Notes: generated from the sequence alone by a model not told the origin. A DNA stretch of 64,000 nucleotides from Stenotrophomonas indicatrix (GCF_002750975.1 NZ_PEJS01000001.1:1488001-1552000); one strand, 5' to 3'; shown: positions 52,893-61,163, counted from the first letter of the stretch. A program made the numbers and translations.

Positions 52893-53348
52893 TCAGTTCC
52901 AGTTGTCGATCTTGACGTCGTGCGGGCTGGGCTGACCGCGCCCGGTTTCCAGCAGGGATTTCAGGCTCATCAGGAAGATGGCCCACTTGGTGCTGCAGTG
53001 GTGCATGAACTCCACGCGCTCCTTCCAGCCTTCATGGCTGAACAGCACGATGCAGTAGTCGCCGTCCTGGTGCAGGGCGAAGCGCGCGGTGGTGCCGATC
53101 CATTCCGGTGGGCCGTCGATGAATTCCCACAGCACCCGCTCGCTTGGCTGCAGCTGCAGCAGCTTCATCTGCATGGCGCCGATTTCCTGGCCGTTGGCGG
53201 TGAAGCGGGCGGTGACGGTGCCGCCGGGGTGGCGGTCGCCGGTGGTGTCCTCGGCCCACCAGGCGGCGATGCCTTCGGGGGTGGCCAGGGCCTGGTAGAC
53301 CTGGGCTGATGGGGCCTTGATGCCGACTCTGTGTGCGATATCCACCAT
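52893..53348 (-). CDS. SRPBCC-family protein (first gene of the operon)
   Basis: A 151-residue SRPBCC protein. The recognisable parts are RVGIKAPSAQVYQALATPEGIAAWWAEDT, the sheet region LLQLQPSERVLWEFIDGPPEWIGTT, and the last helix WAIFLMSLKSLLETGRGQP. It leads the operon with the ArsR-type regulator and a second SRPBCC gene. The closing helix is nearly identical in the two paralogues, which points to a duplication with the regulator kept between them. Confidence 0.9.
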   Translation of the reverse strand: MVDIAHRVGIKAPSAQVYQALATPEGIAAWWAEDTTGDRHPGGTVTARFTANGQEIGAMQMKLLQLQPSERVLWEFIDGPPEWIGTTARFALHQDGDYCIVLFSHEGWKERVEFMHHCSTKWAIFLMSLKSLLETGRGQPSPHDVKIDNWN

Positions 53349-53449
53349 GACTGCGGCTCCACGGTGGGCGGCGGGGTGCCGTCCGTGGGATCACAATAGG
53401 CAGGTAAATGCCTGCATGTCAACTGCGCCGCCGTGGAGCCTTGGCCGTG

Positions 53450-53671
53450 GTAGTGCCGGCCGCGGGCCGGCAGCCTGGGCAAGGTGGGTGATTGCAGCTG
53501 CCGGCCAGCGGCCGGCACTACCAGTCAATGCGGCGCCATGGGTTTTCGCCGTGGTCATGCCGGACCGGTCAATGAAGCGGCGTGGATTGTCGGTCTGGGT
53601 AGTGCCGGCCGCTGGCCGGCAACCAGGGTGGGGTTGGATGATTGCAGCTGCCGGCCAGCGGCCGGCACTAC
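53450..53671. repeat. Four SMAG repeats as two tandem dimers
   Basis: Copies at 53450-53472 (plus), 53500-53521 (minus), 53599-53622 (plus) and 53650-53671 (minus), all of the CCGGCCGCTGGCCGG subtype. The two inverted dimers have alike inner and outer flanks (GGGTGATTGCAGCTGCC / GTTGGATGATTGCAGCTGCC, then ATG-GT-AATGCGGC-like text). This indicates duplication of a ~150-base unit. The 440-base gap has no gene. Confidence 0.88.
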
Positions 53672-53788
53672 CGGTTAGCGGCGCGCAATGGACTTTTGGC
53701 CGTGGTGATGCCTGGTGCGCGGCGGCATTCTGGGCGGAGCCGGGTGATTGCAGCCGTTCGGGTTCGTTGACTGAAAGGAGTACTACGC

Positions 53789-54313
53789 GTGAGTGATGCA
53801 GGGAAAGAGGCGCTGACGATTCGTCGCGCCAGCGTGGCCGATGCGCCTGTGGTGCTGGAGCTGTTCGATGAAGTGATTGCGTGGTTCGTGGCCATCGGCA
53901 ATCTGCAGCAGTGGGGTACCGAGGCGTGGTCGTCCATTCCGCGGCGCATTACCCAGGTGACCGATGCCTGCGCACTGCCCGGTGCGTGGGTGGCGGAAAC
54001 CGCGCAGGGCAAGGTGCGTGCGTTCCTGGCGTTGGGCGAGGCCATGCCCTATGTGCCTGCGGCGACCGAGCCGGAGCTGTATGTACGCGTGTTGATTGCT
54101 TCGCGCGATGCGCGGGTACGTGGCATCGGCCGGCGTTTGATGGCGTTCGCCGACGAGCAGGCCCGCGCAGCGGGATTGGATTACCTGCGCGTGGATTGCT
54201 ATGGCGGTGGCAGTGGCGAGCTGGTGCGCTTCTACGAATCGTGCGGTTACGAACGGCTGTCGACCTTCAACGTGGATGGCTGGCCGGGGCAGGTGTTGGG
54301 CCGCCGTCTGTGA
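53789..54313 (+). CDS. GNAT N-acetyltransferase
   Basis: The 174-residue product has the GNAT core: TIRRASVADAPVVLELFDEVIAWF, then ELYVRVLIASRDARVRGIGRRLMAFADEQARAAGLDYLRVDCYGGGSGELVRFYESCGYERL. It includes the acetyl-CoA Arg-x-x-Gly-x-Gly loop and the terminal F-Y-x-x-x-G-Y motif. The GTG start has AAGGAG a normal distance upstream. It is alone between SMAG repeats and the convergent MarR gene. The substrate is unknown; the acceptor site is not diagnostic. Confidence 0.87.
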   Translation: MSDAGKEALTIRRASVADAPVVLELFDEVIAWFVAIGNLQQWGTEAWSSIPRRITQVTDACALPGAWVAETAQGKVRAFLALGEAMPYVPAATEPELYVRVLIASRDARVRGIGRRLMAFADEQARAAGLDYLRVDCYGGGSGELVRFYESCGYERLSTFNVDGWPGQVLGRRL

Positions 54314-54325
54314 CCTGGCGGCGTC

Positions 54326-54781
54326 TCAGTTCTCTGCGTCCTGTAGTGCTGCATGCAGTTTGTCGGTGATCTGCTGCAGCGCGGCTAGGTCATCGGCTGA
54401 AAGATGATCGAGGAAATTCCGGCGGACGCTGGCGACGTGTACCGGCCGTGCTGCGCTCAGCTGGGTGCGGCCTTCTGCAGTCATGCGGATCACCACCACG
54501 TTGTCACTGTCGGTGTCGCGCTCGATCAGGCCACGGCCGGCCATGCGGGTTAGCTGGTGCGAGAGCCGGGTCTTGTCCCATTCCAGGTAGTCCTGCAGGT
54601 CGCGCTGGCGGCGGCAGCGGTCCTTGGCCTTGCTCAGTTCCATCAGCACGACGAAGTCGGCACTGGAAAGCCCGGTGCTGCGGGTGATGTCGTGGACGAT
54701 GCGGCCGGAGGTGATCTCGGCCATGCGCCGGAAGCCGCGCCAGGCGGCCCACTGGTCGGGAGTGATGGTGGGTGAGGTCAT
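54326..54781 (-). CDS. MarR-family transcriptional regulator
   Basis: The 151-residue product has the MarR winged helix. Helices DITRSTGLSSADFVVLMELSKAKDRCRRQRDLQDYLEWDKTRLSHQLTRMAGRGLIERDTDSDNVVVIRMTAEGR are followed by the dimer helix. It is divergent from the TetX-like monooxygenase gene with 82 bases between start codons. Two palindromic sites in that gap are its probable operators. The arrangement predicts repression of both genes, released by a phenolic or drug-like ligand as in other MarR proteins. Confidence 0.92.
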   Translation of the reverse strand: MTSPTITPDQWAAWRGFRRMAEITSGRIVHDITRSTGLSSADFVVLMELSKAKDRCRRQRDLQDYLEWDKTRLSHQLTRMAGRGLIERDTDSDNVVVIRMTAEGRTQLSAARPVHVASVRRNFLDHLSADDLAALQQITDKLHAALQDAEN

Positions 54782-54802
54782 GCGCTCACGTTGCCCGCGA
54801 TT

Positions 54803-54818
54803 GGTTGACGTGTCAACT
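54803..54818. promoter_or_regulatory. MarR-type operator 1
   Basis: GGTTGACGTGTCAACT is a near-palindrome that shares the GTTGA-n4-TCAAC arms of the perfect site 28 bases away. It is next to the MarR start codon. Confidence 0.65.
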
Positions 54819-54830
54819 CGAACGTTCTAC

Positions 54831-54846
54831 GGTTGATATATCAACC
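54831..54846. promoter_or_regulatory. MarR-type operator 2
   Basis: GGTTGATATATCAACC is a perfect 16-bp palindrome with the TTGATATATCAA core familiar from MarR-family sites. It lies just upstream of the monooxygenase start codon and probably overlaps its promoter. Confidence 0.75.
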
Positions 54847-54863
54847 GACCAACAGGCCGCCTC

Positions 54864-55958
54864 ATGCCGCACCCTCCACGTATCGCCATCATCGGCGCGG
54901 GCCCCGCCGGCCTGACGGCCGCGCTCATCCTGCATCGCGGCGGCCATCGCGTGAGCGTGTACGAGGGCGAGTCGTCCGGGCAGCAGCGCACCCAGGGCGG
55001 CACGCTGGACCTGCACGAGGACTCCGGCCAGGTGGCGCTGCAGCGGGCTGGTCTGCTGGAGGCGTTCCGGGCGGTGGCGCGCCATGAAGGCCAGGAGGCG
55101 CGGATGGGTGATCCGTGGTCCGGGGCGATTACCGCAGGTGGGTTCGGGCCGGAGGGAAGCATGGACAAGCCGGAGATCGACCGTGGCGACCTGCGCCAGC
55201 TGCTGCTGGATGCGTTGCCGGCCGACGCGGTGCAGTGGGGCCATTGCTTGAGCGAGATGGAACCTGCAGATGCCGGCCGCCACAGCCTGCGTTTTGCCAA
55301 TGGCGTGCAGGCCGAGGCGGACATCGTGATCGGTGCCGATGGCGCATGGTCGAAGGTGCGCGCTGCGTTGAGTGCCTGCCAGCCGCTGCCGACGGGCATT
55401 ACCTTCTTTGAAGGATGGATCGCGCAGCCTGCGGCGGATATCGCGGCCATGGTGGGGCAGGGCAGCCTGTTCTGCTTTGGCGGCGAGGAGGCGCTGTTCG
55501 TGCAGCGCAACAGCGGCGATCGATTCTGCGTGTATGCGGCGCTGAAGCGGCCCTCTGATTGCCTTGATGCGCAGATCACGCAGCGAGGCATGCGCGCGCT
55601 GGTGACAGGCAGCTACACCGGCTGGGCACCGAACCTGCGGCGGCTGCTGGAGGCGTGCACCGACTTCGTGCGGCGGCCGATCTACAGCCTGCCGGCGGAT
55701 TTCCGTTGGACACCACGCAACGGCGTGACGCTGATCGGCGATGCTGCCCATCTGATGCCGCCGGTGGGCGTGGGCGTGAACCTGGCGATGCTGGACGCGT
55801 CGGATTTGGCGATGGCGTTGTGCGCGCAGCCGGATGCAGTGAGTGCCATTCGCCACGCCGAATCCATTGTGCGTGAGCGCGCCAGCGCGCTGATGCCGGA
55901 CGCCATCGACGGGTTCCAGCGCTGGTTCACTACCGAGGCGACGGCTGACGGCGGTTGA
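54864..55958 (+). CDS. TetX-like FAD-dependent monooxygenase
   Basis: The 364-residue flavoprotein has the TetX layout. The FAD motif is IAIIGAGPAGLTAALIL. The GGTLDLHEDSGQVAL segment is very like TetX's GGTLDLH-x-x-x-GQ-A, followed by KPEIDRGDLRQLLLD. FAD-binding GDAAHLMPPVGVGVN comes near the C terminus, where TetX has PPFAGQGVN, so the loop is changed. TetX inactivates tetracyclines by hydroxylation; related enzymes act on other aromatic substrates. A MarR regulator is encoded divergently. Tetracycline activity is possible but unproven. Confidence 0.82.
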   Translation: MPHPPRIAIIGAGPAGLTAALILHRGGHRVSVYEGESSGQQRTQGGTLDLHEDSGQVALQRAGLLEAFRAVARHEGQEARMGDPWSGAITAGGFGPEGSMDKPEIDRGDLRQLLLDALPADAVQWGHCLSEMEPADAGRHSLRFANGVQAEADIVIGADGAWSKVRAALSACQPLPTGITFFEGWIAQPAADIAAMVGQGSLFCFGGEEALFVQRNSGDRFCVYAALKRPSDCLDAQITQRGMRALVTGSYTGWAPNLRRLLEACTDFVRRPIYSLPADFRWTPRNGVTLIGDAAHLMPPVGVGVNLAMLDASDLAMALCAQPDAVSAIRHAESIVRERASALMPDAIDGFQRWFTTEATADGG

Positions 55959-56078
55959 GGCCGCTTGCAACGCGGGGACGGGAAGCACCTGCGTCACTGC
56001 GTCGCAGCCTCTCTGCAGGATGCGGTACATCGGTTCAGAGCTAGAGTGGGGGCTACCCCATCCAGGAAGGAGACGCGC

Positions 56079-57848
56079 ATGTACTACAGCAGTGGCAACT
56101 ACGAGGCCTTCGCGCGCCCGCGCAAGCCAGCGGGCGTGGACAACAAGACGGCCTGGTTCGTAGGCTCGGGCTTCGCTTCGCTGGCCGGTGCGGCGTTCCT
56201 GGTGCGCGATGGGCGCATGCCCGGCGAGCGCATCACCATCCTGGAACAGCAGCAGATTGCCGGCGGCGCGCTGGATGGCCTGAAGGTGCCGGAGAAGGGT
56301 TTCGTGATCCGTGGTGGCCGCGAGATGGAAGACCATTTCGAGTGCCTGTGGGATCTGTTCCGCTCGATTCCATCGTTGGAAATCGACGATGCCAGTGTGC
56401 TGGACGAGTTCTACTGGTTGAACAAGGACGACCCGAACTATTCGCTGCAGCGTGCCACGATCAATCGCGGCGAAGATGCGCATACCGATGGCTTGTTCAC
56501 CCTGAGCGAGCAGGCGCAGAAGGACGTCATCGCGCTGTTCCTGGCCACCCGGCAGGAGATGGAGAACAAGCGCATCAACGAGGTACTGGGCCGCGATTTC
56601 CTCGACAGCAATTTCTGGTTGTACTGGCGCACGATGTTCGCGTTCGAGGAGTGGCACTCGGCGCTGGAGATGAAGCTGTACCTGCATCGCTTCATCCACC
56701 ATATCGGCGGGCTGCCGGATTTCTCGGCGCTGAAGTTCACCAAGTACAACCAGTACGAATCGCTGGTGCTGCCGCTGGTGAAGTGGCTGCAGGAGCGCGG
56801 CGTGCGTTTCCAGTACGGCACTGAAGTGACCGATGTGGACTTCGCGCTGCAGGAGGGCCGCAAGCAGGCCACGCGCATCCACTGGACGCGGGACGGCCAG
56901 GCCGGTGGCGTGGACCTGGGCGCGGACGATCTGGTGTTCATGACGATCGGCTCGCTGACCGAGAATTCCGACAACGGCGACCACCGCACCGCTGCACGCT
57001 TGAATGAAGGCCCGGCACCGGCGTGGGACCTGTGGCGGCGGATCGCGGCCAAGGATGCGGCGTTCGGGCGCCCGGATGTATTCGGTGCGCATATACCGGA
57101 AACCAAGTGGGAATCGGCGACGGTAACCACGTTGGACGCGCGCATTCCAGCGTACATCGAGAAGATTGCCAAGCGCGATCCGTTCAGCGGCAAGGTGGTG
57201 ACCGGCGGCATCGTGAGCGTGCGCGATTCGCGCTGGTTGATGAGCTGGACGGTGAACCGCCAGCCGCACTTCAAGAACCAGCCGAAGGACCAGATCGTGG
57301 TGTGGGTGTATTCGCTGTTCGTGGATACGCCCGGCGATTACGTGAACAAGCCGATGCAGGACTGCACGGGCGAGGAGATCACTTGCGAGTGGCTGTACCA
57401 CCTGGGTGTGCCGATGGAGGAGATCGACGAACTGGCGGCGACCGGGGCGAAGACAGTGCCGGTGATGATGCCGTACATCACCGCGTTCTTCATGCCGCGC
57501 CAGGCCGGTGACCGCCCGGACGTGGTGCCGGAGGGCGCGGTGAACTTTGCCTTCATCGGCCAGTTCGCCGAATCGAAGCAGCGCGACTGCATCTTCACCA
57601 CCGAGTATTCGGTGCGCACGCCGATGGAAGCGGTGTACACGCTGCTGGGCATCGAGCGCGGCGTGCCGGAGGTGTTCAATTCGACCTACGACGTGCGCAC
57701 GCTGCTGGCCGCGACCGGCCGCTTGCGCGATGGCAAGGAGCTGGACATTCCGGGGCCGGTGTTCCTGCGCAACCTGCTGATGAACAAGCTGGACAAGACC
57801 CAGATTGGTGGGCTGCTGCGCGAGTTCGGGCTGGTGCAGGACGACTGA
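56079..57848 (+). CDS. ohyA: Oleate hydratase
   Basis: The 589-residue product belongs to the oleate hydratase (myosin-cross-reactive antigen) family, which adds water to oleate to give 10-hydroxystearate using FAD. The FAD motif is AWFVGSGFASLAGAAFLVRDG. Conserved parts include QQQIAGGALDG, GFVIRGGREMEDHFECLWDLFRSIPSLE and NFWLYWRTMFAFEEWHSA. The finish is FAESKQRDCIFTTEYSVRTPMEAVYTLL. The start at 56079 has AGGAAGGAGA upstream; an upstream in-frame extension to 55965 lacks family support. The enzyme detoxifies unsaturated fatty acids at the membrane. Confidence 0.95.
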   Translation: MYYSSGNYEAFARPRKPAGVDNKTAWFVGSGFASLAGAAFLVRDGRMPGERITILEQQQIAGGALDGLKVPEKGFVIRGGREMEDHFECLWDLFRSIPSLEIDDASVLDEFYWLNKDDPNYSLQRATINRGEDAHTDGLFTLSEQAQKDVIALFLATRQEMENKRINEVLGRDFLDSNFWLYWRTMFAFEEWHSALEMKLYLHRFIHHIGGLPDFSALKFTKYNQYESLVLPLVKWLQERGVRFQYGTEVTDVDFALQEGRKQATRIHWTRDGQAGGVDLGADDLVFMTIGSLTENSDNGDHRTAARLNEGPAPAWDLWRRIAAKDAAFGRPDVFGAHIPETKWESATVTTLDARIPAYIEKIAKRDPFSGKVVTGGIVSVRDSRWLMSWTVNRQPHFKNQPKDQIVVWVYSLFVDTPGDYVNKPMQDCTGEEITCEWLYHLGVPMEEIDELAATGAKTVPVMMPYITAFFMPRQAGDRPDVVPEGAVNFAFIGQFAESKQRDCIFTTEYSVRTPMEAVYTLLGIERGVPEVFNSTYDVRTLLAATGRLRDGKELDIPGPVFLRNLLMNKLDKTQIGGLLREFGLVQDD

Positions 57849-57867
57849 GCGAGCGGGGCGTCGGGGG

Positions 57868-57936
57868 GCGCCGGGCCATGCCCGGCGTCTCGCGCTGCAG
57901 TGGCCGCTTCGCTTGCCGGGCATGGCCCGGCGCTAC
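57868..57936. repeat. SMAG pair, one copy lacking GTAG
   Basis: An intact copy at 57915-57936 (minus) faces a palindrome at 57868-57887 with the same CCGGGCCATGCCCGG stem but no GTAG. This is a decayed or 5'-truncated member. The pair lies between convergent genes. Confidence 0.8.
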
Positions 57937-58778
57937 CGCAACGCCGCGTTGTCGGTGGAGCGGCTGAGGCGCTCCCAGGCATCGATGCGTACTGTCATGG
58001 CAGCCAGCTTGCCGCGTACCAGGTGCAGGGCGTCGCTGCCCAACAGCAGATGCGTGGGTGGGTTGGGGGTGTCGATCACCTGCAGCATGGCTTGCGCGGC
58101 CTTGATCGGGTCGCCCAGCTGATGGCCGCTCTTTTCCTCGCGTGCGCTGCGGATCGGGTCGAACAGCGCGTCGTAGTCGCCGATGCTGCGCGAGGCCCGC
58201 ACCATCGAACGGCCGGCCCAATCGGTGCGGAACGAGCCCGGCGCGATCGCGGTCACGTGGATGCCGAACGGCGCCACTTCCTTGCCCAGCACCTCGCTGA
58301 TGCCTTCCAGCGCAAACTTGCTGCCGCAGTACCAGGCGATGCCCGGCAAGGTGATGAAGCCGCCCATGGAGGTGATGTTGAGGATGTGGCCGCGGCGGCG
58401 CGCGCGCATGTGCGGCAGCACGGCTTTGATCAGCGCGGCAGGGCCGAACACGTTCACTTCGAACTGATGGCGCAATTCGTCCAGCGTGGATTCTTCGAGG
58501 ATGCCTTCGTGGCCGTAGCCGGCGTTGTTGACCAGCACGTCGATGGCGCCGATGTCGGCTTCGACGGTGGCCACCAGTGCATCGATGGCCGCAGCGTCGG
58601 TGACGTCCAGCAGGCGGCCGAAGGCGCGACCGGGTGCGAGGGCCGCAAATTGCTGGCGGGCAGATTCGCTGCGCACGGTGCCGACCACGCGATGGCCGGC
58701 CAACAGGGCCTGCTGGGCCAGGGCGCGGCCGAAGCCGCTGCTGACGCCGGTGATGAGGAGGAGGCGGGATTCGGTCAT
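57933..58778 (-). CDS. Short-chain dehydrogenase/reductase
   Basis: The 281-residue product has the classical SDR pattern. The cofactor motif is LLLITGVSSGFGRALAQQAL, then LVNNAGYGHEGILEE. The catalytic set is in ILNITSMGGFITLPGIAWYCGSKFALEGISEVL (Ser, Tyr, Lys). It resembles the group annotated as oxidoreductases acting on short hydroxy or oxo compounds; the substrate is unknown. It is divergent from the AraC regulator gene with 101 bases between the starts, so that regulator probably controls it. The start at 58778 (MTESRLLLITG) is the family start. Confidence 0.9.
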   Translation of the reverse strand: MTESRLLLITGVSSGFGRALAQQALLAGHRVVGTVRSESARQQFAALAPGRAFGRLLDVTDAAAIDALVATVEADIGAIDVLVNNAGYGHEGILEESTLDELRHQFEVNVFGPAALIKAVLPHMRARRRGHILNITSMGGFITLPGIAWYCGSKFALEGISEVLGKEVAPFGIHVTAIAPGSFRTDWAGRSMVRASRSIGDYDALFDPIRSAREEKSGHQLGDPIKAAQAMLQVIDTPNPPTHLLLGSDALHLVRGKLAAMTVRIDAWERLSRSTDNAALR

Positions 58779-58879
58779 GGCTGAGGGCTCGTGGCTGGGG
58801 AGTTGCACGTTAGTGATTGAGTGCGCGGCCGCCCAGGCCTAAGATTCGGCCGTTCTTGCCTATTTCTATGGGGTGCCTG

Positions 58880-59833
58880 ATGGGGCCGGCTGACGATCCG
58901 CTGCAACATCCGGCGCAGGCGCGCATGGTCGGCCTGCTGCAGGCGCTGGCCGTGGACGAGGGCTACACACTGACGGCAGTGCCCGGGGTGCGGCTGCTGC
59001 GCTCCAACCGGCCACTGGCGCGCACGCCGGTGCTGTACGACCCGGGCATCGTGATCGTCTGCCAGGGCGTGAAGCGTGGCTATCTGGGCGGGAAGGTCTA
59101 CCAGTACGACGCGCAGCACTACCTGGCGGTGTCGGTGCCGGTGCCCTTCACCATGGAAACCGAGGCCACGGCCGAGGCGCCGCTGCTGGCGATCTACCTG
59201 CATCTGGATCTGCAGCTGGCCGCAGATCTGCTGATAGAACTGGGCGAGCGCACTGCCAGCACCGAAGCGCCGGCAAGAAGCATGATGTCCAGCCCGATGC
59301 AGCCTGCGATGCAGGCCACGGTGCTGCGATTGCTGGAAGCGCTGGCCGATCCATTGGAGGCCGACATGCTGGGGCCCTCGCTGGTGCGCGAGCTGTATTT
59401 CCGGGTGCTGAGCGGCGCACAGGGTGGGGCGCTGCGCGAGGCGCTGGCGATGCGCGGGCGCTTCGGCCGCATCGGCAAGGTGCTGCGGCATATCCACGCG
59501 GCCTACTCGACGGCGCTGGATGTGGATGCGCTGGCAGCGCAGGCGGAGATGAGCGTGGCCACGTTCCATGATCACTTCCGCAGCATTACCGGTACTTCGC
59601 CGATGCAGTATGTGAAGTCCACGCGGCTGCACCAGGCGCGGCTGTTGATGCTGCGGCAGGGCATGACGGCCGAGGCGGCGTCGTTGGCGGTGGGGTACGC
59701 CAGCCCGTCGCAGTTCAATCGGGAATTCAAGCGCTTGTTCGGGTTGCCGCCGGCGGCCGAGGTGGCGCGCATGCGGCGAAGTTTTGCGCTGCCGCCGGCG
59801 CCGGCCGATGCGCTGTATGTGTCTTCGCACTGA
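58880..59833 (+). CDS. AraC-family transcriptional regulator with AraC_N domain
   Basis: The 317-residue product has an N-terminal AraC_N (cupin-like) domain: PLARTPVLYDPGIVIVCQGVKRGYLGG, then YDAQHYLAVSVPVPFTME. Two C-terminal helix-turn-helix motifs follow (ALAAQAEMSVATFHDHFRSITGTSPMQYVKSTRLHQARLLM and AEAASLAVGYASPSQFNREFKRLFGLPP). This layout is common for regulators of neighbouring oxidoreductases. It is divergent from the SDR gene. Starts at 58868 and 58880 are both possible; the second was chosen on spacing. Confidence 0.9.
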   Translation: MGPADDPLQHPAQARMVGLLQALAVDEGYTLTAVPGVRLLRSNRPLARTPVLYDPGIVIVCQGVKRGYLGGKVYQYDAQHYLAVSVPVPFTMETEATAEAPLLAIYLHLDLQLAADLLIELGERTASTEAPARSMMSSPMQPAMQATVLRLLEALADPLEADMLGPSLVRELYFRVLSGAQGGALREALAMRGRFGRIGKVLRHIHAAYSTALDVDALAAQAEMSVATFHDHFRSITGTSPMQYVKSTRLHQARLLMLRQGMTAEAASLAVGYASPSQFNREFKRLFGLPPAAEVARMRRSFALPPAPADALYVSSH

Positions 59834-59844
59834 CCGCTGCGCTC

Positions 59845-59906
59845 GCCGGGCATGGCCCGGCGCTACCAGGGAAGCCCGTGTCAGGTAGCGCCGGGCCATG
59901 CCCGGC
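59845..59906. repeat. Inverted SMAG pair before the TetR gene
   Basis: Copies at 59845-59866 (minus) and 59885-59906 (plus), 18 bases apart and back to back in GTAG orientation. They share the GCTGCGCTCGCCGGGCATGG-type flanks seen at 29.0 and 27.0 kb. Confidence 0.87.
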
Positions 59907-59938
59907 GAGCGCAGCGGAGGGTGGTTGACAAGGTGCCT

Positions 59939-59952
59939 ACCTACTAGTAGGT
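59939..59952. promoter_or_regulatory. TetR operator upstream of the TetR gene
   Basis: ACCTACTAGTAGGT is a perfect 14-bp palindrome that ends eight bases before the ATG of the TetR gene. The same site with one change recurs at 60602-60615, so this is probably the regulator's own operator. Confidence 0.75.
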
Positions 59953-59960
59953 TTGCATCC

Positions 59961-60548
59961 ATGAAAGAGTCACTCTCCCCCAAGGCCCACGAAATCCTGG
60001 CCCACGCCCGTTCGCTGCTGGAAGCCGGTGGCTACAACGGTTTCAGCTATGCCGACGTGTCTGCGCGGGTGAACATCAGCAAGGCCAGCATCCACCACCA
60101 TTTCCCCAGCAAGGCGGATCTGGTGCGGACGGTGGTGGAGCTGTACCGGGCGGAGGCACGGGAAGGCCTGGCGCTGCTGGACCGGCAGCTGGGCGATCCG
60201 TTGTTGGCGCTCAACGCCTACGTGGATTACTGGTCCAGCTGCATTGCCGGTGGCACCTCGTCGTTCTGCATCTGCGCGATGCTGGCGGCCGAAGCGCCGA
60301 TTATCCCCGACGAGATTGCCGATGAAGTGCGCGGGCATTTCGAGGATCTGAGCGGCTGGCTGACGATCACGCTGGAAAAGGGTGCGGCGCAGGGGCAGCT
60401 GAGGCTGCAGGGCACGCCTGCCGATGAGGCCAAGGCGTTCATGGCCTCGGTGCACGGCGCGATGCTGGCCGCGCGTGGGTTTGGTGATGCGGCGACGTTC
60501 GCGGCGCTCGCACGGTTGTCGATTGCCCGGCTGGTGCCGGCGGTCTGA
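59961..60548 (+). CDS. TetR-family transcriptional regulator
   Basis: The 195-residue product has the TetR helix-turn-helix (HEILAHARSLLEAGGYNGFSYADVSARVNISKASIHHHFPSKADLVRTVV). The ligand domain has TSSFCICAMLAAEAPIIPDEI, as in the TetR_C/YxaF-like group. A terminator follows (60559-60589), yet the next gene is preceded by its own copy of the operator. The start MKESLSPKAHEIL at 59961 follows immediately after the palindrome. The inducer is unknown. Confidence 0.93.
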   Translation: MKESLSPKAHEILAHARSLLEAGGYNGFSYADVSARVNISKASIHHHFPSKADLVRTVVELYRAEAREGLALLDRQLGDPLLALNAYVDYWSSCIAGGTSSFCICAMLAAEAPIIPDEIADEVRGHFEDLSGWLTITLEKGAAQGQLRLQGTPADEAKAFMASVHGAMLAARGFGDAATFAALARLSIARLVPAV

Positions 60549-60558
60549 ATGTTTCGAC

Positions 60559-60589
60559 GAAGGCCTGCGTGGAGCGGGCCTTCTTTTTG
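60559..60589 (+). terminator. Terminator after the TetR gene
   Basis: GAAGGCC (60559-60565) and GGCCTTC (60577-60583) form a 7-bp stem followed by TTTTTG. It separates the regulator from the next gene. Confidence 0.75.
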
Positions 60590-60601
60590 TCCATGAAGCC
60601 T

Positions 60602-60615
60602 ACCAACTAGTAGGT
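60602..60615. promoter_or_regulatory. Second TetR operator upstream of the membrane protein gene
   Basis: ACCAACTAGTAGGT differs by one base from the site at 59939-59952. It ends 23 bases before the ATG of the next gene and follows the terminator. The membrane protein is therefore the likely direct target of the TetR regulator. Confidence 0.7.
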
Positions 60616-60638
60616 TAAAAACTCCAGCAGAGGTCGCC

Positions 60639-61139
60639 ATGAGTCATCCGCTTTCTTCCTTGGGCATCGTGCACACCGCGATCAGCCTGGTTCCCATCGC
60701 TGCCGGCCTGTTCGGTTTCATCCGCCATCGCGGCATCGATCCGGCTACACGCGCCGGCAAGCTCTATCTGCTGGGGTTGGTGCTGTCGGTGGTGACCTCG
60801 TTCACCGTCTCCAGCACCGGGGGCCTCAATCCTGGCCACGCGTTTGGTGTGGTGATTCTGCTGATTGCGTTCGGTGGGGTGTTGGCGGCTCGGTTGCGGT
60901 TCCTTGGGCGATTGGCGCCCTATCTGTCCACGTTCGCGCTGTCTTTCAGCTTCCTGCTGTCGCTGGTGCCAGGCGTGAATGAAACGCTGACACGCTTGCC
61001 GGTGGCGCACCCGATTGCGGCTGCACCGTTGGCGCCGGTGATCCTGCAGACGTTGCTGGGGTGCGCGGTGGTGTTTGCGGTTGGATTCGTGGCGCAGTGC
61101 TGGCGGATACATGCGGGCAACGCACGCGCACGCGTCTGA
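60639..61139 (+). CDS. Four-helix membrane protein (DUF2306-like)
   Basis: A 166-residue protein with four membrane helices: TAISLVPIAAGLFGFI, LYLLGLVLSVVTSFTV, HAFGVVILLIAFGGVLAA and LSTFALSFSFLLSLVPGV, with a fifth possible near the end (LLGCAVVFAVGFVA). The histidine at position 12 and the GLNPGHAF loop recall DUF2306 proteins, but the match is by eye. No function is known. A TetR operator lies just upstream, so its expression is probably induced by whatever ligand the regulator senses. A permeability or resistance role is possible. Confidence 0.75.
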   Translation: MSHPLSSLGIVHTAISLVPIAAGLFGFIRHRGIDPATRAGKLYLLGLVLSVVTSFTVSSTGGLNPGHAFGVVILLIAFGGVLAARLRFLGRLAPYLSTFALSFSFLLSLVPGVNETLTRLPVAHPIAAAPLAPVILQTLLGCAVVFAVGFVAQCWRIHAGNARARV

Positions 61140-61163
61140 CGCTGCAAGGGACAGTCCGGATGA

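Noticed and set aside
53450..53671. Regularly spaced palindromes considered as a CRISPR array
   Set aside because: Copies alternate in orientation, spacing is irregular, there are only four, and they match the SMAG family.
54813..57923. A 1036-codon minus-strand open frame across the TetX-like and oleate hydratase genes
   Set aside because: Antisense shadow; composition is typical of complementary reading.
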